Shown piece after piece: positions 1 to 8,305 of a DNA stretch of 19,416 nucleotides. Each line of letters begins with the position of its first letter. The first letter of the stretch is position 1. This stretch comes from JBGQAS01 sp964498605 (GTDB lineage Bacteria; Chloroflexota; Anaerolineae; Anaerolineales; Anaerolineaceae). Made by a program: the position numbers and the translations under genes. Location of the stretch: the NCBI GenBank assembly GCA_964498605.1, contig CAZCHK010000042.1:1-19416 (forward strand), given 5' to 3'. The notes under the pieces are model-generated. The model made no database searches and was not told the origin of the DNA. It saw only the letters and a list, made by a program, of their open reading frames with translations.

Positions 1-963
1 TTTTCCCGCCAGGTCAGAATCCGGCAAAACACCATCGCTGAGCATGATTTTTCCACCTGTCGGACGGACCAAGCCTGCCATCGCCCTGAGTATCAACCGC
101 TGCCCTGATCCTTCCATCCCTGCCAGACCTATCACCTCACCGCGTTTTACGTCCAAATTGATATTTTTTATCTTGAAATTCTGATCTTCAATTTCCAGGT
201 TTTGAATGTCAATCAGGCTTCGTTCCTGCTTTTCACACAATTTTTCGGATTTTTTCACTTCCTTACCAAACATCATTTGAACCAGGTGACTCGTCTGATA
301 AGGTGGGTTCACTTCTCCCACATTCTTCCCTTGCCTGAAAACCACGATCTTATGGCAAAGACCCTCAACTTCCTCCAGCTTATGGGATACGAAGAGAATC
401 GCCTTGCCCTCATTGGCTAATTCGTTCACCGCAGTAAAAAGCTTTTCTTTCTGGCTATCGCTGATCCCCGTGGTCGGTTCATCCAGAATCAGTACCCTCG
501 CACCAAGCCACAATAAACGCAGGATTTCCAGCTGCTGCCTTTCACCGACTGTCAATGTTTCCACATACGAATCGGGTGAAAAATTAAAATTAAATTTCTT
601 CTGAAGATCCGTTAACTCTGCGAGAGCCTTCCTTTTAGAAGGGAAAAGCCTTGTCGTAGATTTGAGCATCAGATTCTCGATGACCTTCATGGGTGGAAAA
701 TCAAGGGGATCCTGATGCAGCATGCCTATCCCTTTGGATATGGCATCGGAAGGAGATTTGATTCTCACCTTTCGGTCATCCAGATAGATTGAGCCGGAAT
801 CCGCGCGAAGGAATCCCGAAAGGATTTTCATTAACGTACTTTTTCCAGCCCCATTTTCCCCCAGAACACCCACAATCATTCCGGATTTCACTTCAAGCGA
901 AATGTCATGGTTCGCCTGAACTTTGCCAAAGTGTTTGCAAATACTTCTTACCTGAACATTCAT
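1..963 (-). CDS. BMP-linked sugar/nucleoside ABC transporter ATP-binding protein (partial)
   Basis: This is the N-terminal 321 residues of a double-ATPase protein of the simple-sugar/nucleoside ABC family (YufO/NupO/RbsA type); the C-terminus is cut by the left edge. It would energise uptake by the binding lipoprotein encoded just upstream. Domain 1 is complete and canonical: Walker A GENGAGKST near residue 36, a signature LTVGERQQ that varies the usual LSVGxxQ, Walker B VLILDEPTTG, and an H-loop LFVSHKL. Domain 2 begins near residue 270 with GLAGMEGSGQR, which lacks the Walker A lysine; this is normal for the second half of this family. The start ATG is the first possible one. A terminator hairpin separates the gene from the lipoprotein gene, so it probably depends on read-through. 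The permease genes would be expected further left. The substrate is inferred from the partner to be a purine nucleoside or base. Confidence 0.93.
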   Translation of the reverse strand, partial: MNVQVRSICKHFGKVQANHDISLEVKSGMIVGVLGENGAGKSTLMKILSGFLRADSGSIYLDDRKVRIKSPSDAISKGIGMLHQDPLDFPPMKVIENLMLKSTTRLFPSKRKALAELTDLQKKFNFNFSPDSYVETLTVGERQQLEILRLLWLGARVLILDEPTTGISDSQKEKLFTAVNELANEGKAILFVSHKLEEVEGLCHKIVVFRQGKNVGEVNPPYQTSHLVQMMFGKEVKKSEKLCEKQERSLIDIQNLEIEDQNFKIKNINLDVKRGEVIGLAGMEGSGQRLILRAMAGLVRPTGGKIMLSDGVLPDSDLAGK

Positions 964-990
964 AAGTCCTTCTGGTTTGTTGGGTTGATT

Positions 991-1020
991 AAAAAGGGAA
1001 GGCAGCAAGCTGCCTTCCCT
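991..1020 (-). terminator. Terminator/attenuator after the BMP lipoprotein gene
   Basis: A perfect 12-bp inverted repeat (995-1006 with 1009-1020) ends in a run of five A on the plus strand, which is UUUUU in the minus transcript. It follows the lipoprotein stop codon by 16 bases and precedes the ATPase start. A partial terminator here would make the binding protein more abundant than the ATPase and permeases, a common arrangement in ABC operons. Confidence 0.85.
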
Positions 1021-1036
1021 GATCACCAATCATCTA

Positions 1037-2263
1037 TTAAGGCAGGCTTTGACCTTCCATGCCTTCAAGCAACTGCGGCAGGTACCAGATCTGCAGGTCA
1101 GTAGCCGCAACACCCTCTGCCAGGAATTCGCTCCCGTCCTGGTAATTCAACGGCCCTATGAAGAGATTCAATCCGCCCGCCAGCTCAGCGATGAAGCCAT
1201 CCAGCGTGGTCGCATTCTCTGCGCTCAACGCATTGCCTTTCACAAAACCAACCGCTGAAGTGTCCGGATTGTTGATATCAGCCCAATCAGGGTCCAGCCA
1301 TGTAAAGCCGGGTTCAAATGTTCCGTTGGCAACATCGGTGATAACCCGCAGATATTCTGGACCCCAGTTGAAATATGGGGTTCCAAGGCACACATCCGGG
1401 GCAGTATCGCAAGCCGACTTGTAATCGTAAGGAATCGCATACACTTCTTTACCCTGCCCGGCAAACGTGTTGGCCTCCACCAGCGCTTCTGTCGTGTCGA
1501 TCCCTGAAATCACGACATCGAAGTCTGAGTTGAAGAAATCATCTGCAACCTGGGTGGGGTCCTGTGTAAACCCGGGAATATTGAACCAGAATCCAATCCA
1601 TGTGACTTTGAATGTTAAAGGTTCAGTCTCACCCCGGTAGTTCTCCCAGCAGTAATTCGCGCCAAGGTAGACGGAAGCGGCCAGGCGGCGTGTCTCTTCG
1701 TTGATTAACGGTCCAAGATAACCGATTTTGCCAGTTTTGGTAGTCAACGCAGCGGCGCAGCCAGCCATCATTTTGCCGTATTCCATTTTTCCCATGGTGT
1801 TATACAGGTTCTCGTAGCCTTTATAACCATTGCCTTCCACCCATGCACCATCCCCTGATGCATGGATCACGTAGATTTCAGGGTGATTAGCGGTAAATTC
1901 ATGAGCGCTTTCCTTCATGTCATCTGAATTGAAAATGATAACCTGCGCGCCTCGATCAATCAGTTCCTCCGCCAGCTGCGCGGGGGTGGAGTCCGGGCGG
2001 TCAGCAACATTGACCTTATCAGTATAGATGAATTCGGATCCTACCAGTTTCTCCTGGACATACATCCCTGCATCATAGTGGGCTTCGCTCCATCCATGAT
2101 CGTTGTACGGTCCCACCATGAGCATGCCAAATACGACAGGTTGCGCAGCTTCGGTTGCAGGCTCTTCTTCCGCAGCAGGACCCTCTTCTGTCTTGGGTTG
2201 GCAGGCAGTGAGCGCCAGTACTGCCACCATCAATAAACTTAAAAACAACCACAATTTTTTCAT
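1037..2263 (-). CDS. BMP family ABC transporter substrate-binding lipoprotein
   Basis: Extracellular lipid-anchored binding protein of the BMP/PnrA/Med family, whose characterised members bind purine nucleosides. The 408-residue product starts MKKLW and has a hydrophobic signal peptide ending in the lipobox LTAC (lipidated Cys21). An acidic Glu/Pro/Ala linker to about residue 42 precedes the BMP domain, which opens FGMLMVGPYNDHGWSEAHYD. The start is fixed by an AAGGAGAAGAAGG ribosome binding site; an in-frame TTG 19 codons upstream is less likely because it would put RRRR ahead of a complete signal peptide. The gene has its own promoter and a terminator on either side, and the ATPase of the same transporter follows. 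Its place beside purine deaminases supports purine nucleoside or base uptake, but the ligand cannot be read from the sequence. Confidence 0.92.
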   Translation of the reverse strand: MKKLWLFLSLLMVAVLALTACQPKTEEGPAAEEEPATEAAQPVVFGMLMVGPYNDHGWSEAHYDAGMYVQEKLVGSEFIYTDKVNVADRPDSTPAQLAEELIDRGAQVIIFNSDDMKESAHEFTANHPEIYVIHASGDGAWVEGNGYKGYENLYNTMGKMEYGKMMAGCAAALTTKTGKIGYLGPLINEETRRLAASVYLGANYCWENYRGETEPLTFKVTWIGFWFNIPGFTQDPTQVADDFFNSDFDVVISGIDTTEALVEANTFAGQGKEVYAIPYDYKSACDTAPDVCLGTPYFNWGPEYLRVITDVANGTFEPGFTWLDPDWADINNPDTSAVGFVKGNALSAENATTLDGFIAELAGGLNLFIGPLNYQDGSEFLAEGVAATDLQIWYLPQLLEGMEGQSLP

Positions 2264-2362
2264 CCTTCTTCTCCTTTTCGCTGTTAGTCTTGTAAAGCTG
2301 GAAAAACCTCCCCTGATCAACCACCTCCTTCTCGGTTTTACTGAAAGACATTACACAAAATT

Positions 2363-2392
2363 ATTGTACTCTAAAACCAAATCACAAGGCAA
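2363..2392 (-). promoter_or_regulatory. Putative sigma-70 promoter of the BMP transporter genes
   Basis: On the minus strand TTGCCT (2387-2392) and TACAAT (2363-2368) are separated by 18 bases. The pair lies just downstream of the carbamate kinase terminator, where a new promoter is needed. The predicted start near 2356 gives a leader of about 93 bases. The -10 is good and the -35 mediocre. Confidence 0.5.
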
Positions 2393-2395
2393 CAC

Positions 2396-2430
2396 AAAAT
2401 TCAGGGTCGAGAAAAACCACGACCCTGAAT
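2396..2430 (-). terminator. Terminator of the purine catabolic operon (after carbamate kinase)
   Basis: An 11-bp perfect stem (2399-2409 with 2420-2430) has a 10-base loop and is followed by UUU in the minus transcript. It begins seven bases after the carbamate kinase stop codon. It ends the deaminase-to-kinase operon and separates it from the transporter genes. A run of A on the other side of the stem could let it work on plus-strand transcripts only weakly. Confidence 0.85.
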
Positions 2431-2436
2431 AAAATT

Positions 2437-3384
2437 TCAGTGTGTAATCAACGTGCCCGTCTCTCCTCGCAAAGCGCGGCCGATATTCTCAGGGTTGGTG
2501 ATGATCGCCTGTTTGCCTCCAGATTCCAAGAACTTGAGAATCGCCTGAATCTTGGGCAACATGCTGCCTTTTGCGAATTGGCCACTATCCATATGCCTTT
2601 TTGCTTCCGCAATAGTCATTTTATCCAACCACTTCTGATCTGGTTTATTGAAATTAATGGCCACTTTTTCAACCGCGGTGCTGATAACAAAAAGGTCTGC
2701 TTTGATCAGAGTCGCCAGCACGGATGACCCGAAATCTTTGTCGATTACCGCCTCCACGCCGATCAGATTACCTTGTCCATCCTCGATCACGGGGATACCG
2801 CCACCTCCCACGCCCACAACCGTGAATCCTGCATCGACCAGTTTTCTTATCGCCAAGGCCTCAACGATCTTTTTCGGGATTGGACTGGCAACCACTCTTC
2901 TCCAACCTCGTCCAGCATCTTCAACGACTGTCCAACCGTCCGTTCTGGCATGCGCTTTGGCAGTTTCCTCGTTCATGAATGAACCAATAGGTTTGGTGGG
3001 ATTCTGGAATGCCTGATCCTCGATATCCACAACGGTTTGTGTGACAACAGCAACGGCATCCTTCTGGATCCCGCGGGCTTTGAATTCATTATGTAAAGCC
3101 ATTGTAAACATGTACCCGATTGCGCCCTGCGTGTCAGCGCCACAATAATCCAATGGAACCGCGTGCAACTCATGAGAGGCCAGTTCGCTTCGGCGCAGAA
3201 TAAACCCAACCTGAGGGCCATTTCCATGGGTCACCACGACTTCCCACCCTTGTTCAATCATGTCTACAATATGACGCATGGATTCCATGCCAGCTTCGTA
3301 TTGATCCTTGATCGTTCTGTGCTGTTCGTCTTTAATCAGAGAGTTACCACCAACTGCTACAACCGCTACACCTTTATTCTTCAT
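2437..3384 (-). CDS. arcC: Carbamate kinase (ArcC/YqeA family)
   Basis: Cytoplasmic kinase that reversibly transfers phosphate from carbamoyl phosphate to ADP, giving ATP plus carbamate, which falls apart to ammonia and CO2. The 315 residues match the family length of about 310. Visible family motifs are AVGGNSL near the N-terminus, THGNGPQVG, YCGADTQGAIGY, the glycine-rich GVGGGGIPVI, DKDFGSSVLA and FAKGSMLPKI. The start has a GGAG site 10 bases upstream. It lies 39 bases after the YgeW-like transcarbamylase gene and is last in the operon. This mirrors E. coli yqeA in the ygeW-ygeX-ygeY-hyuA-yqeA cluster, so its likely job is substrate-level ATP formation at the end of purine degradation rather than arginine fermentation. 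No arginine deiminase is present in the window. Confidence 0.95.
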   Translation of the reverse strand: MKNKGVAVVAVGGNSLIKDEQHRTIKDQYEAGMESMRHIVDMIEQGWEVVVTHGNGPQVGFILRRSELASHELHAVPLDYCGADTQGAIGYMFTMALHNEFKARGIQKDAVAVVTQTVVDIEDQAFQNPTKPIGSFMNEETAKAHARTDGWTVVEDAGRGWRRVVASPIPKKIVEALAIRKLVDAGFTVVGVGGGGIPVIEDGQGNLIGVEAVIDKDFGSSVLATLIKADLFVISTAVEKVAINFNKPDQKWLDKMTIAEAKRHMDSGQFAKGSMLPKIQAILKFLESGGKQAIITNPENIGRALRGETGTLITH

Positions 3385-3423
3385 AAAAATTTATCTCCAG
3401 TTTAATTAAAATCAAAATATCGG

Positions 3424-4404
3424 TTATCCCATGGTCAGCGCCATGACTGCTTTTTGGACATGCAAACGATTTTCTGCTTCGTCGTACACAACGGATTGAA
3501 CACCATCAATCACACCATCGGTCACTTCGATATTCCTGTCAGCAGGGAGTGGATGCATGTATATGGCATCATCCTTTGCCATTGCCATCCTGCGTTCATC
3601 TGTTATCCAGCCTTTATACCTGCTGATGATTTCAGCTCCGGCTTTTTCATCCGATGTGTGCACCAGCGCGCCCCATGATTTCGCGTAAATCACGTCAGCG
3701 TTCTTGAAAGCTTCATCCATATCATGGACAACCTCAAAACCCACCTTGTATTTCTTCGCTTGTTCACGCGCTTGTTCCATGACTTCGGGCATGAGTTTGA
3801 ATTCCGGCGGATGCGCCAGGACAACATCCATGCCAAAGCGCGGCATTTGCAGGATCAAGCTCTGGGGAACAGAGATCGGTTTCTGATAGGAAGCAGCGTA
3901 AGCCCAGGATACCACCATTTTTTTTCGTCTCAGATCTCGTCCTTTCTTTTCAATGACTGTCATCAGATCCGCCAGGCATTGAAAGGGGTGATAAACATCA
4001 CACTGCATATTCAAAATTGGAACGCGCGAGTACCTTGCGACATCATTTATATAATTGTTACCGGCTCCCCAATCGCAATGCCGGATTGCGATGCCATCGA
4101 AATAGCGGCCAAAAATCTCCCCAATCTCTTTGGCAGTATCTCCATGAGAGATCTGGGTCGTGCGGGATTCAATAAATGCGGCGTGCCCTCCCAGCTGTGC
4201 CATTCCAGCTTCAAATGAGCCACGCGTGCGGGTGCTGCTGAAGAAGAACAACATCGCAAGAACCTTGTCGCGAAGATAGGCATGAGATTCGTTCAAGGCG
4301 CGTTTTCGTTTCAAGTCGAACGCCACATCCAATACTGTTTCGACCTCCTCCTTGGAAAGATCAAGATCGCCAATAAGGTCACGTCCCTTCAAAAACGTCT
4401 GCAT
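3424..4404 (-). CDS. ygeW: YgeW-like carbamoyltransferase (aspartate/ornithine transcarbamylase superfamily)
   Basis: Cytoplasmic transcarbamylase, inferred to run phosphorolytically on a ureido intermediate and hand carbamoyl phosphate to the kinase encoded next. The carbamoyl phosphate loop SSTRTR is at residues 56-61, HPFQCLAD begins at 139, a SWAYAASYQKPISVPQ segment follows at about 166, and KSWG is at 242-245. The C-terminal motif reads HPLPADR (284-290), where ornithine transcarbamylases have HCLP, so it is not a normal ArgF. This pattern and the neighbours fit the YgeW (UTC) family. At 326 residues it is shorter than E. coli YgeW, which I recall as close to 400. The start has a strong GGAGG site. 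The exact substrate is unproven; N-acetylornithine-type transcarbamylase is the main alternative. Confidence 0.82.
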   Translation of the reverse strand: MQTFLKGRDLIGDLDLSKEEVETVLDVAFDLKRKRALNESHAYLRDKVLAMLFFFSSTRTRGSFEAGMAQLGGHAAFIESRTTQISHGDTAKEIGEIFGRYFDGIAIRHCDWGAGNNYINDVARYSRVPILNMQCDVYHPFQCLADLMTVIEKKGRDLRRKKMVVSWAYAASYQKPISVPQSLILQMPRFGMDVVLAHPPEFKLMPEVMEQAREQAKKYKVGFEVVHDMDEAFKNADVIYAKSWGALVHTSDEKAGAEIISRYKGWITDERRMAMAKDDAIYMHPLPADRNIEVTDGVIDGVQSVVYDEAENRLHVQKAVMALTMG

Positions 4405-4476
4405 ATTTCCTCCAAAAAAATGTTTGAATTTTCATTGCGCGTCAATTGAGTAGTCTTCCGTTTTTTTACACTCCTA

Positions 4477-5679
4477 TTAAATCAAACCCGGAAGTACGGA
4501 GTAGAATTCCGTTGCCTTTACAACATCGTTTAAGGAAATGCGTTCCCCAACTGTGTGCGCAAAAACTTCATCCCCAGGGCCAAATCCTATCGAGGGGATT
4601 CCCGCTTTTCCAGCCCAATAGATCCCATTGGTACTGAACTCCCACTTTCCGGTCTCGGTGTCAGGCAAACCGATCCATTTACGAGCCTGGACACCAGCCT
4701 GAACAAGCGGGTGGTCCTCCTCAAGAACCCATGCCGGAAAATATTTATCCACGGGAAATTTAAAACCAGTGTATGAAGGTTCATCGTAGAAAAGCTCTTC
4801 AATGGCAATCGAATGCCGGTCCTCTTCAGGGACAAGCGCTTCAATTTGCATTCGCACCTGCTGCTTGGTCTCACCAAATGTCATCCGGCGGTCAATGAAG
4901 AGCGTTGCTTCATCAGGAACAGCATTGATGCTGGGTGTTCGAACCCTCATATCGCTGACGGTAATCTTCCCATGCCCAAGAAAAGGATGATCGCCTAGGT
5001 CTTTTTCCATATCACGGATGCCACTGATGATGGGCAGCAATTTGTATATCGCGTTGTCACCCAGATGATTGCTTGCCGCGTGTGCGCTGACTCCTTTCGC
5101 CACCACCTTTAATTCAAGCCGTCCTTTGTGCCCCCGGTAGACCTTCATGCGTGTCGGTTCACCAATCACCACGAAATCGGGCTTCACCTGAGGGTCGACT
5201 TCTACGAAGCAGTTGGGGGCAATCCCATCACACCACTCCTCCATATTGCCGAAATAATAAGCGCTCCATCCTTCCAGGAGGCCAAGATCACGCGCGATTG
5301 ATAAACCGTAGATCATACCGGGAGTACTGCCTTTTTCATCCACGGCTCCGCGTGCATACAGAATATTGTCCTCGACCTTACCCTCGAAAGGGTCCCATTC
5401 CCACGCTTGCGGGTCCCCTATACCCACGGTGTCTATGTGGGAGTCATATACGATGCTGCGGCTGCCATTGCCTATCCTGCCAATGATGTTACCCATCCGA
5501 TCGAAGCGAACCTCATCAAATTGAAGCTGTTTCATCTCCTCTGCAATACGCTCGCCGACCTTTTTTATATTGGAGTCCATGCTGGGAATTGCGCAAATTT
5601 CACGCATGAACCTGATGATCTTTTCGGATGAATATGCAACCTTCTGTTGTAATCTTTGAATAATTGCCGTATTTACCAT
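4477..5679 (-). CDS. ygeY: YgeY-like M20 family metallohydrolase
   Basis: Zinc-dependent M20 amidohydrolase/peptidase, 400 residues, close to E. coli YgeY. Metal-site residues are visible: DSHIDTV (His81, Asp83), ARGAVDEKGS (Asp114), the catalytic pair MEEW (Glu147/148), IGEPTRM (Glu174) and a C-terminal AHTVGERIS (His375). The start chosen is ATG with a TTGGAG site five bases upstream; an in-frame GTG two codons earlier overlaps that site. It sits between gntR and the ygeW-like gene. ygeY accompanies ygeW and ygeX in purine-degrading gut bacteria, so hydrolysis of an acyl or ureido intermediate of that route is inferred. A succinyl-diaminopimelate or acetylornithine deacetylase annotation is what a naive search would give. 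The context argues against those roles. Confidence 0.83.
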   Translation of the reverse strand: MVNTAIIQRLQQKVAYSSEKIIRFMREICAIPSMDSNIKKVGERIAEEMKQLQFDEVRFDRMGNIIGRIGNGSRSIVYDSHIDTVGIGDPQAWEWDPFEGKVEDNILYARGAVDEKGSTPGMIYGLSIARDLGLLEGWSAYYFGNMEEWCDGIAPNCFVEVDPQVKPDFVVIGEPTRMKVYRGHKGRLELKVVAKGVSAHAASNHLGDNAIYKLLPIISGIRDMEKDLGDHPFLGHGKITVSDMRVRTPSINAVPDEATLFIDRRMTFGETKQQVRMQIEALVPEEDRHSIAIEELFYDEPSYTGFKFPVDKYFPAWVLEEDHPLVQAGVQARKWIGLPDTETGKWEFSTNGIYWAGKAGIPSIGFGPGDEVFAHTVGERISLNDVVKATEFYSVLPGLI

Positions 5680-5697
5680 GATCACTCCAAAATTCGA

Positions 5698-5710
5698 TCT
5701 GAATATCAGA
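5698..5710. repeat. Small palindrome upstream of ygeY
   Basis: TCTGAATATCAGA has perfect 5-bp arms around a TAT-type centre. It lies in the 41-base gap between gntR and ygeY, just ahead of the ygeY ribosome binding site. It shares only the TCTGA half with the operator-like sites at the operon promoter. It may be a weak binding site or chance. Confidence 0.3.
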
Positions 5711-5720
5711 AACGAAAATT

Positions 5721-6476
5721 CTAATTTTTGGGGAATTCTTTGTACGAAATTCTTCTGTTGACATAGAAATTAAAATAACCGGGAATAAAGTAAGTGTACA
5801 TGAAATCCACGACCGCCCCTTTGATATCGTAAAGATAGGAGACCATGGTCAGAAGGACATCACCCCGTTGAATCTGAAGCGCTTTGGCGATATCCGGATT
5901 TGCACCACTGGCGCTGAGATTTGTTTTGGCATGCGAAAGCAGCGGTGTGCCGCGTTTAATCAGCAGGTCAAGCACCGAGCCGTTGAACCCGTTGCTCAGA
6001 TCATCGGGAGTCAGTACGTCCACCGGCAGATAATCCACGAGGAAAGCGATGGGACGGTTTTCGGTAAAGATCACCCGTTTAACTTCCAAAATACTTTCCC
6101 CCTGCGGGACGCTCAAGCCCGCAGCGATCACCTCATCGGCTTTGATGGGGTTGAGAAATAGATCACCCATCGTAACCTCCAAGGAAATCTTTCTGGCGCG
6201 GGATTCAATGGACTCAAGCATTTCCAAGCCGGCTTCAATTTGAGAGATCGGGCCTACAACGAAAGTGCCCATTCCCTGTCTCCTGCGAATCATCCCCTGG
6301 ACTTCAAAAGTCCGCATGGCTTCGCGCAGCGTCGCCCTTGAGACATCAAGCTTTGCTGCCAATTGCGGCTCGGGTGGGAGCTTGGCATTCGGTGAGGTTT
6401 TTTTGATGATCTCCTCCAGTTCCCTCAGCAAGCGCATATACGGCCTGGCAGTGTTCTTTTGTTCTTTCTTCATCAT
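5721..6476 (-). CDS. GntR family regulator, HutC subfamily (UTRA ligand domain)
   Basis: DNA-binding regulator of 251 residues. An N-terminal winged helix-turn-helix (about 10-75) carries the family hallmark LPPEPQLAAKLDVSRATLREAM followed by RRRQGMGTFV. A C-terminal UTRA domain (about 95-245) would bind a small effector. It is third in the purine operon, 16 bases after ade, with AAGGAGATTT before tandem ATG codons; the second ATG has slightly better spacing. Its position inside the operon suggests autoregulation and local control, with derepression by a purine or a ring-opened intermediate. Candidate operators are the paired palindromes flanking the promoter near 9800-9850. Those sites look more like the FadR-type consensus TNGTNNNACNA than the HutC type, a mismatch worth noting. 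Effector and sign of regulation are inferred. Confidence 0.88.
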   Translation of the reverse strand: MMKKEQKNTARPYMRLLRELEEIIKKTSPNAKLPPEPQLAAKLDVSRATLREAMRTFEVQGMIRRRQGMGTFVVGPISQIEAGLEMLESIESRARKISLEVTMGDLFLNPIKADEVIAAGLSVPQGESILEVKRVIFTENRPIAFLVDYLPVDVLTPDDLSNGFNGSVLDLLIKRGTPLLSHAKTNLSASGANPDIAKALQIQRGDVLLTMVSYLYDIKGAVVDFMYTYFIPGYFNFYVNRRISYKEFPKN

Positions 6477-6492
6477 AAATCTCCTTGGATTC

Positions 6493-8289
6493 TCACTCTA
6501 CAACTGAGATAAACTCAAACTTATCCACATCCACCAACCCTAGATCTGTCAACCGCAGCGACGGGATGACGACCAGCGCCAGCAGGCTCAACTGCATGTT
6601 CGGGTTATTCAACGCGCATCCACAGGTTTTAAAGCCACTCAGCACACTCTCCGCTCTCATGGCAACCTTTTCAGCTGGCTCGTTGGACATCAATCCTGCA
6701 ATGGGAAGATCGACTTTTCCAATCGTTTTCCCATCCCTGACGACGATCTGACCGCCGCCGCACGCTGCGAGTCTGTTGGCAGCCAGTGCCATTTGCTGCT
6801 CATCGGTTCCCAGTACGATCATGTGGTGGCAATCATGCGCCACGGTCGTGGCGATGGCGCACTTCCCTTGCAGGCCAAATCCGCGCACGAACCCAATCTT
6901 GACCCTGCCGGAATTTTTGTGGCGCTCGATCAAGCCAATCTTCAACACATCGTTTTCTGGATCCACGGCGACAAAATTGTCGCTGATTTTCGCTTGTAAT
7001 TTTAAATGTCCGGTTGGTGCCTGACCCTCCACGATCTCAATGACATTCACTTTGGCGTCTTCTGCAATCACGCCTTCAGGAATTGGCAGAGAAAAGTCGT
7101 CCGCCTTGATCTCGCGCGGAAAATGGACCGAATCGCAGGCCCAGGCTGGAAAATCCACTCGCTGAGGTTCGATGATCAATTTACCACCTTGTGCCAAAAT
7201 CTGCCCACGGCACATGACCAGATCGGGGCGTAAATCCTCGATTTTAGGAGCGATCAGAATATCGGCATACCTTCCTGGAGCAATCATGCCAATATTTCGG
7301 CTGACCCCAAAGTATTCCGCGGTATTAAGCGTTGCCATTTGAACAGCCAGCATGGGAGAAACACCTTCAGCGATGGCGTGTCGCACAACGCGGTCCATGT
7401 GCCCGTCCCCGACCAGGGTGCCGCAGTGAGAATCATCGGTGCAGAGCAAAAAACGGCTGGAATTCAAGCCCAGCTTCTTCAACGCTGCTACCTGCGCCGC
7501 CACATCCTTCCAGCCCGAACCGTAGCGCAGCATCACGCGCATCCCCTGCCGGGCGCGAGCCACCGCATCCTCAAGCCTGGTCCCCTCGTGATCGTCCTGG
7601 GGACCGCCAGCAGCATAAGCGTGGAAAGGATGACCCAGATCGGGCGAGGCGTAATGCCCGCCGATGACCTTGTTTGCCTGCCGCGTGATGGCCATTTCGG
7701 CGTGCACCTTGTCGTCTCCGCTGTAAACACCGGGGAAGTTCATCATCTCGCCCAGACCAATGATGCCTGGCCAGGTCATCGCTTCGGCCACTTCACTGGG
7801 ACCGATCGTTTCTCCAGGGGTTTCAAAACCGGGAGCTGAAGGTACGCAGGACGGCATCTGGACGAAAACATGGATCAGCTGCTGCTGCGCTTCATCCACC
7901 ATCAATCTCACCCCGCGTAAGCCAAATACGTTCGCGATCTCGTGCGGATCGATGAACATACATGTGGTTCCATGGGGGATGACCGCGCGAGAAAACTGCG
8001 TCACGGTCAGCATCCCGGATTCAACATGCATGTGCGCATCCAGCAAACCCGGCATCAAATATCTACCTTCAGCCTCGATGATGCTGGTTTTTTCCCCGAC
8101 GCAGTGACCGGCATCAGGTCCAACATAAGCGATCCTGTGCCCCAGGATGGCGATATCACTGTGGGGGATCATTTCACCACTCTGCACGCAGACCCAGATG
8201 CCGTCGCGGATGACCCTATCAGCGGGCTGCCGACCCATGGCGCAGTGCACCAGCGCGCGTGTGTCTTTATAACCAAATCCTATACTCAT
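6493..8289 (-). CDS. ade: Adenine deaminase
   Basis: Hydrolytic deaminase converting adenine to hypoxanthine and ammonia in the cytoplasm. The 598 residues match the Ade family (about 580-600) across the whole length: amidohydrolase metal motif LDAHMHVESGM (His86, His88, Glu90), IPHGTTCMFIDPHEIANVFG, LCTDDSHCG with the conserved Asp pair, and the C-terminal Ade domain with AHDCHHMIVLGTD and GGGQIVV. The start has AAAGGAAC eight bases or so upstream. It follows the 8-oxoguanine deaminase-like gene by 16 bases and precedes gntR by 16, so the three are co-transcribed. It feeds adenine into the hypoxanthine/xanthine branch of purine breakdown. Confidence 0.96.
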   Translation of the reverse strand: MSIGFGYKDTRALVHCAMGRQPADRVIRDGIWVCVQSGEMIPHSDIAILGHRIAYVGPDAGHCVGEKTSIIEAEGRYLMPGLLDAHMHVESGMLTVTQFSRAVIPHGTTCMFIDPHEIANVFGLRGVRLMVDEAQQQLIHVFVQMPSCVPSAPGFETPGETIGPSEVAEAMTWPGIIGLGEMMNFPGVYSGDDKVHAEMAITRQANKVIGGHYASPDLGHPFHAYAAGGPQDDHEGTRLEDAVARARQGMRVMLRYGSGWKDVAAQVAALKKLGLNSSRFLLCTDDSHCGTLVGDGHMDRVVRHAIAEGVSPMLAVQMATLNTAEYFGVSRNIGMIAPGRYADILIAPKIEDLRPDLVMCRGQILAQGGKLIIEPQRVDFPAWACDSVHFPREIKADDFSLPIPEGVIAEDAKVNVIEIVEGQAPTGHLKLQAKISDNFVAVDPENDVLKIGLIERHKNSGRVKIGFVRGFGLQGKCAIATTVAHDCHHMIVLGTDEQQMALAANRLAACGGGQIVVRDGKTIGKVDLPIAGLMSNEPAEKVAMRAESVLSGFKTCGCALNNPNMQLSLLALVVIPSLRLTDLGLVDVDKFEFISVVE

Positions 8290-8305
8290 CGTTGTTCCTT
8301 TGGAT

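Noticed and set aside
2073..2351. Short minus-strand frame overlapping the lipoprotein start
   Set aside because: It runs out of frame through the signal peptide and BMP domain; only its first bases overlap the leader and nothing suggests a leader peptide.
3724..4218. Plus-strand open frame of 164 codons inside the YgeW-like gene
   Set aside because: Antisense to conserved transcarbamylase motifs, with no domain or start signal.
3424..4404. Calling the transcarbamylase argF and the pair with carbamate kinase an arginine deiminase pathway
   Set aside because: HPLP replaces HCLP, no arginine deiminase or arginine antiporter is present, and all other neighbours are purine-related.
4405..4476. 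Internal promoter between the YgeY-like and YgeW-like genes
   Set aside because: A TTGACG lies 17 bases from CATTTT on the minus strand, but the -10 is too poor and the genes look co-transcribed.
7339..7839. Plus-strand open frame of 166 codons inside ade
   Set aside because: It is antisense to a strongly conserved part of adenine deaminase; its composition is typical of a shadow frame.
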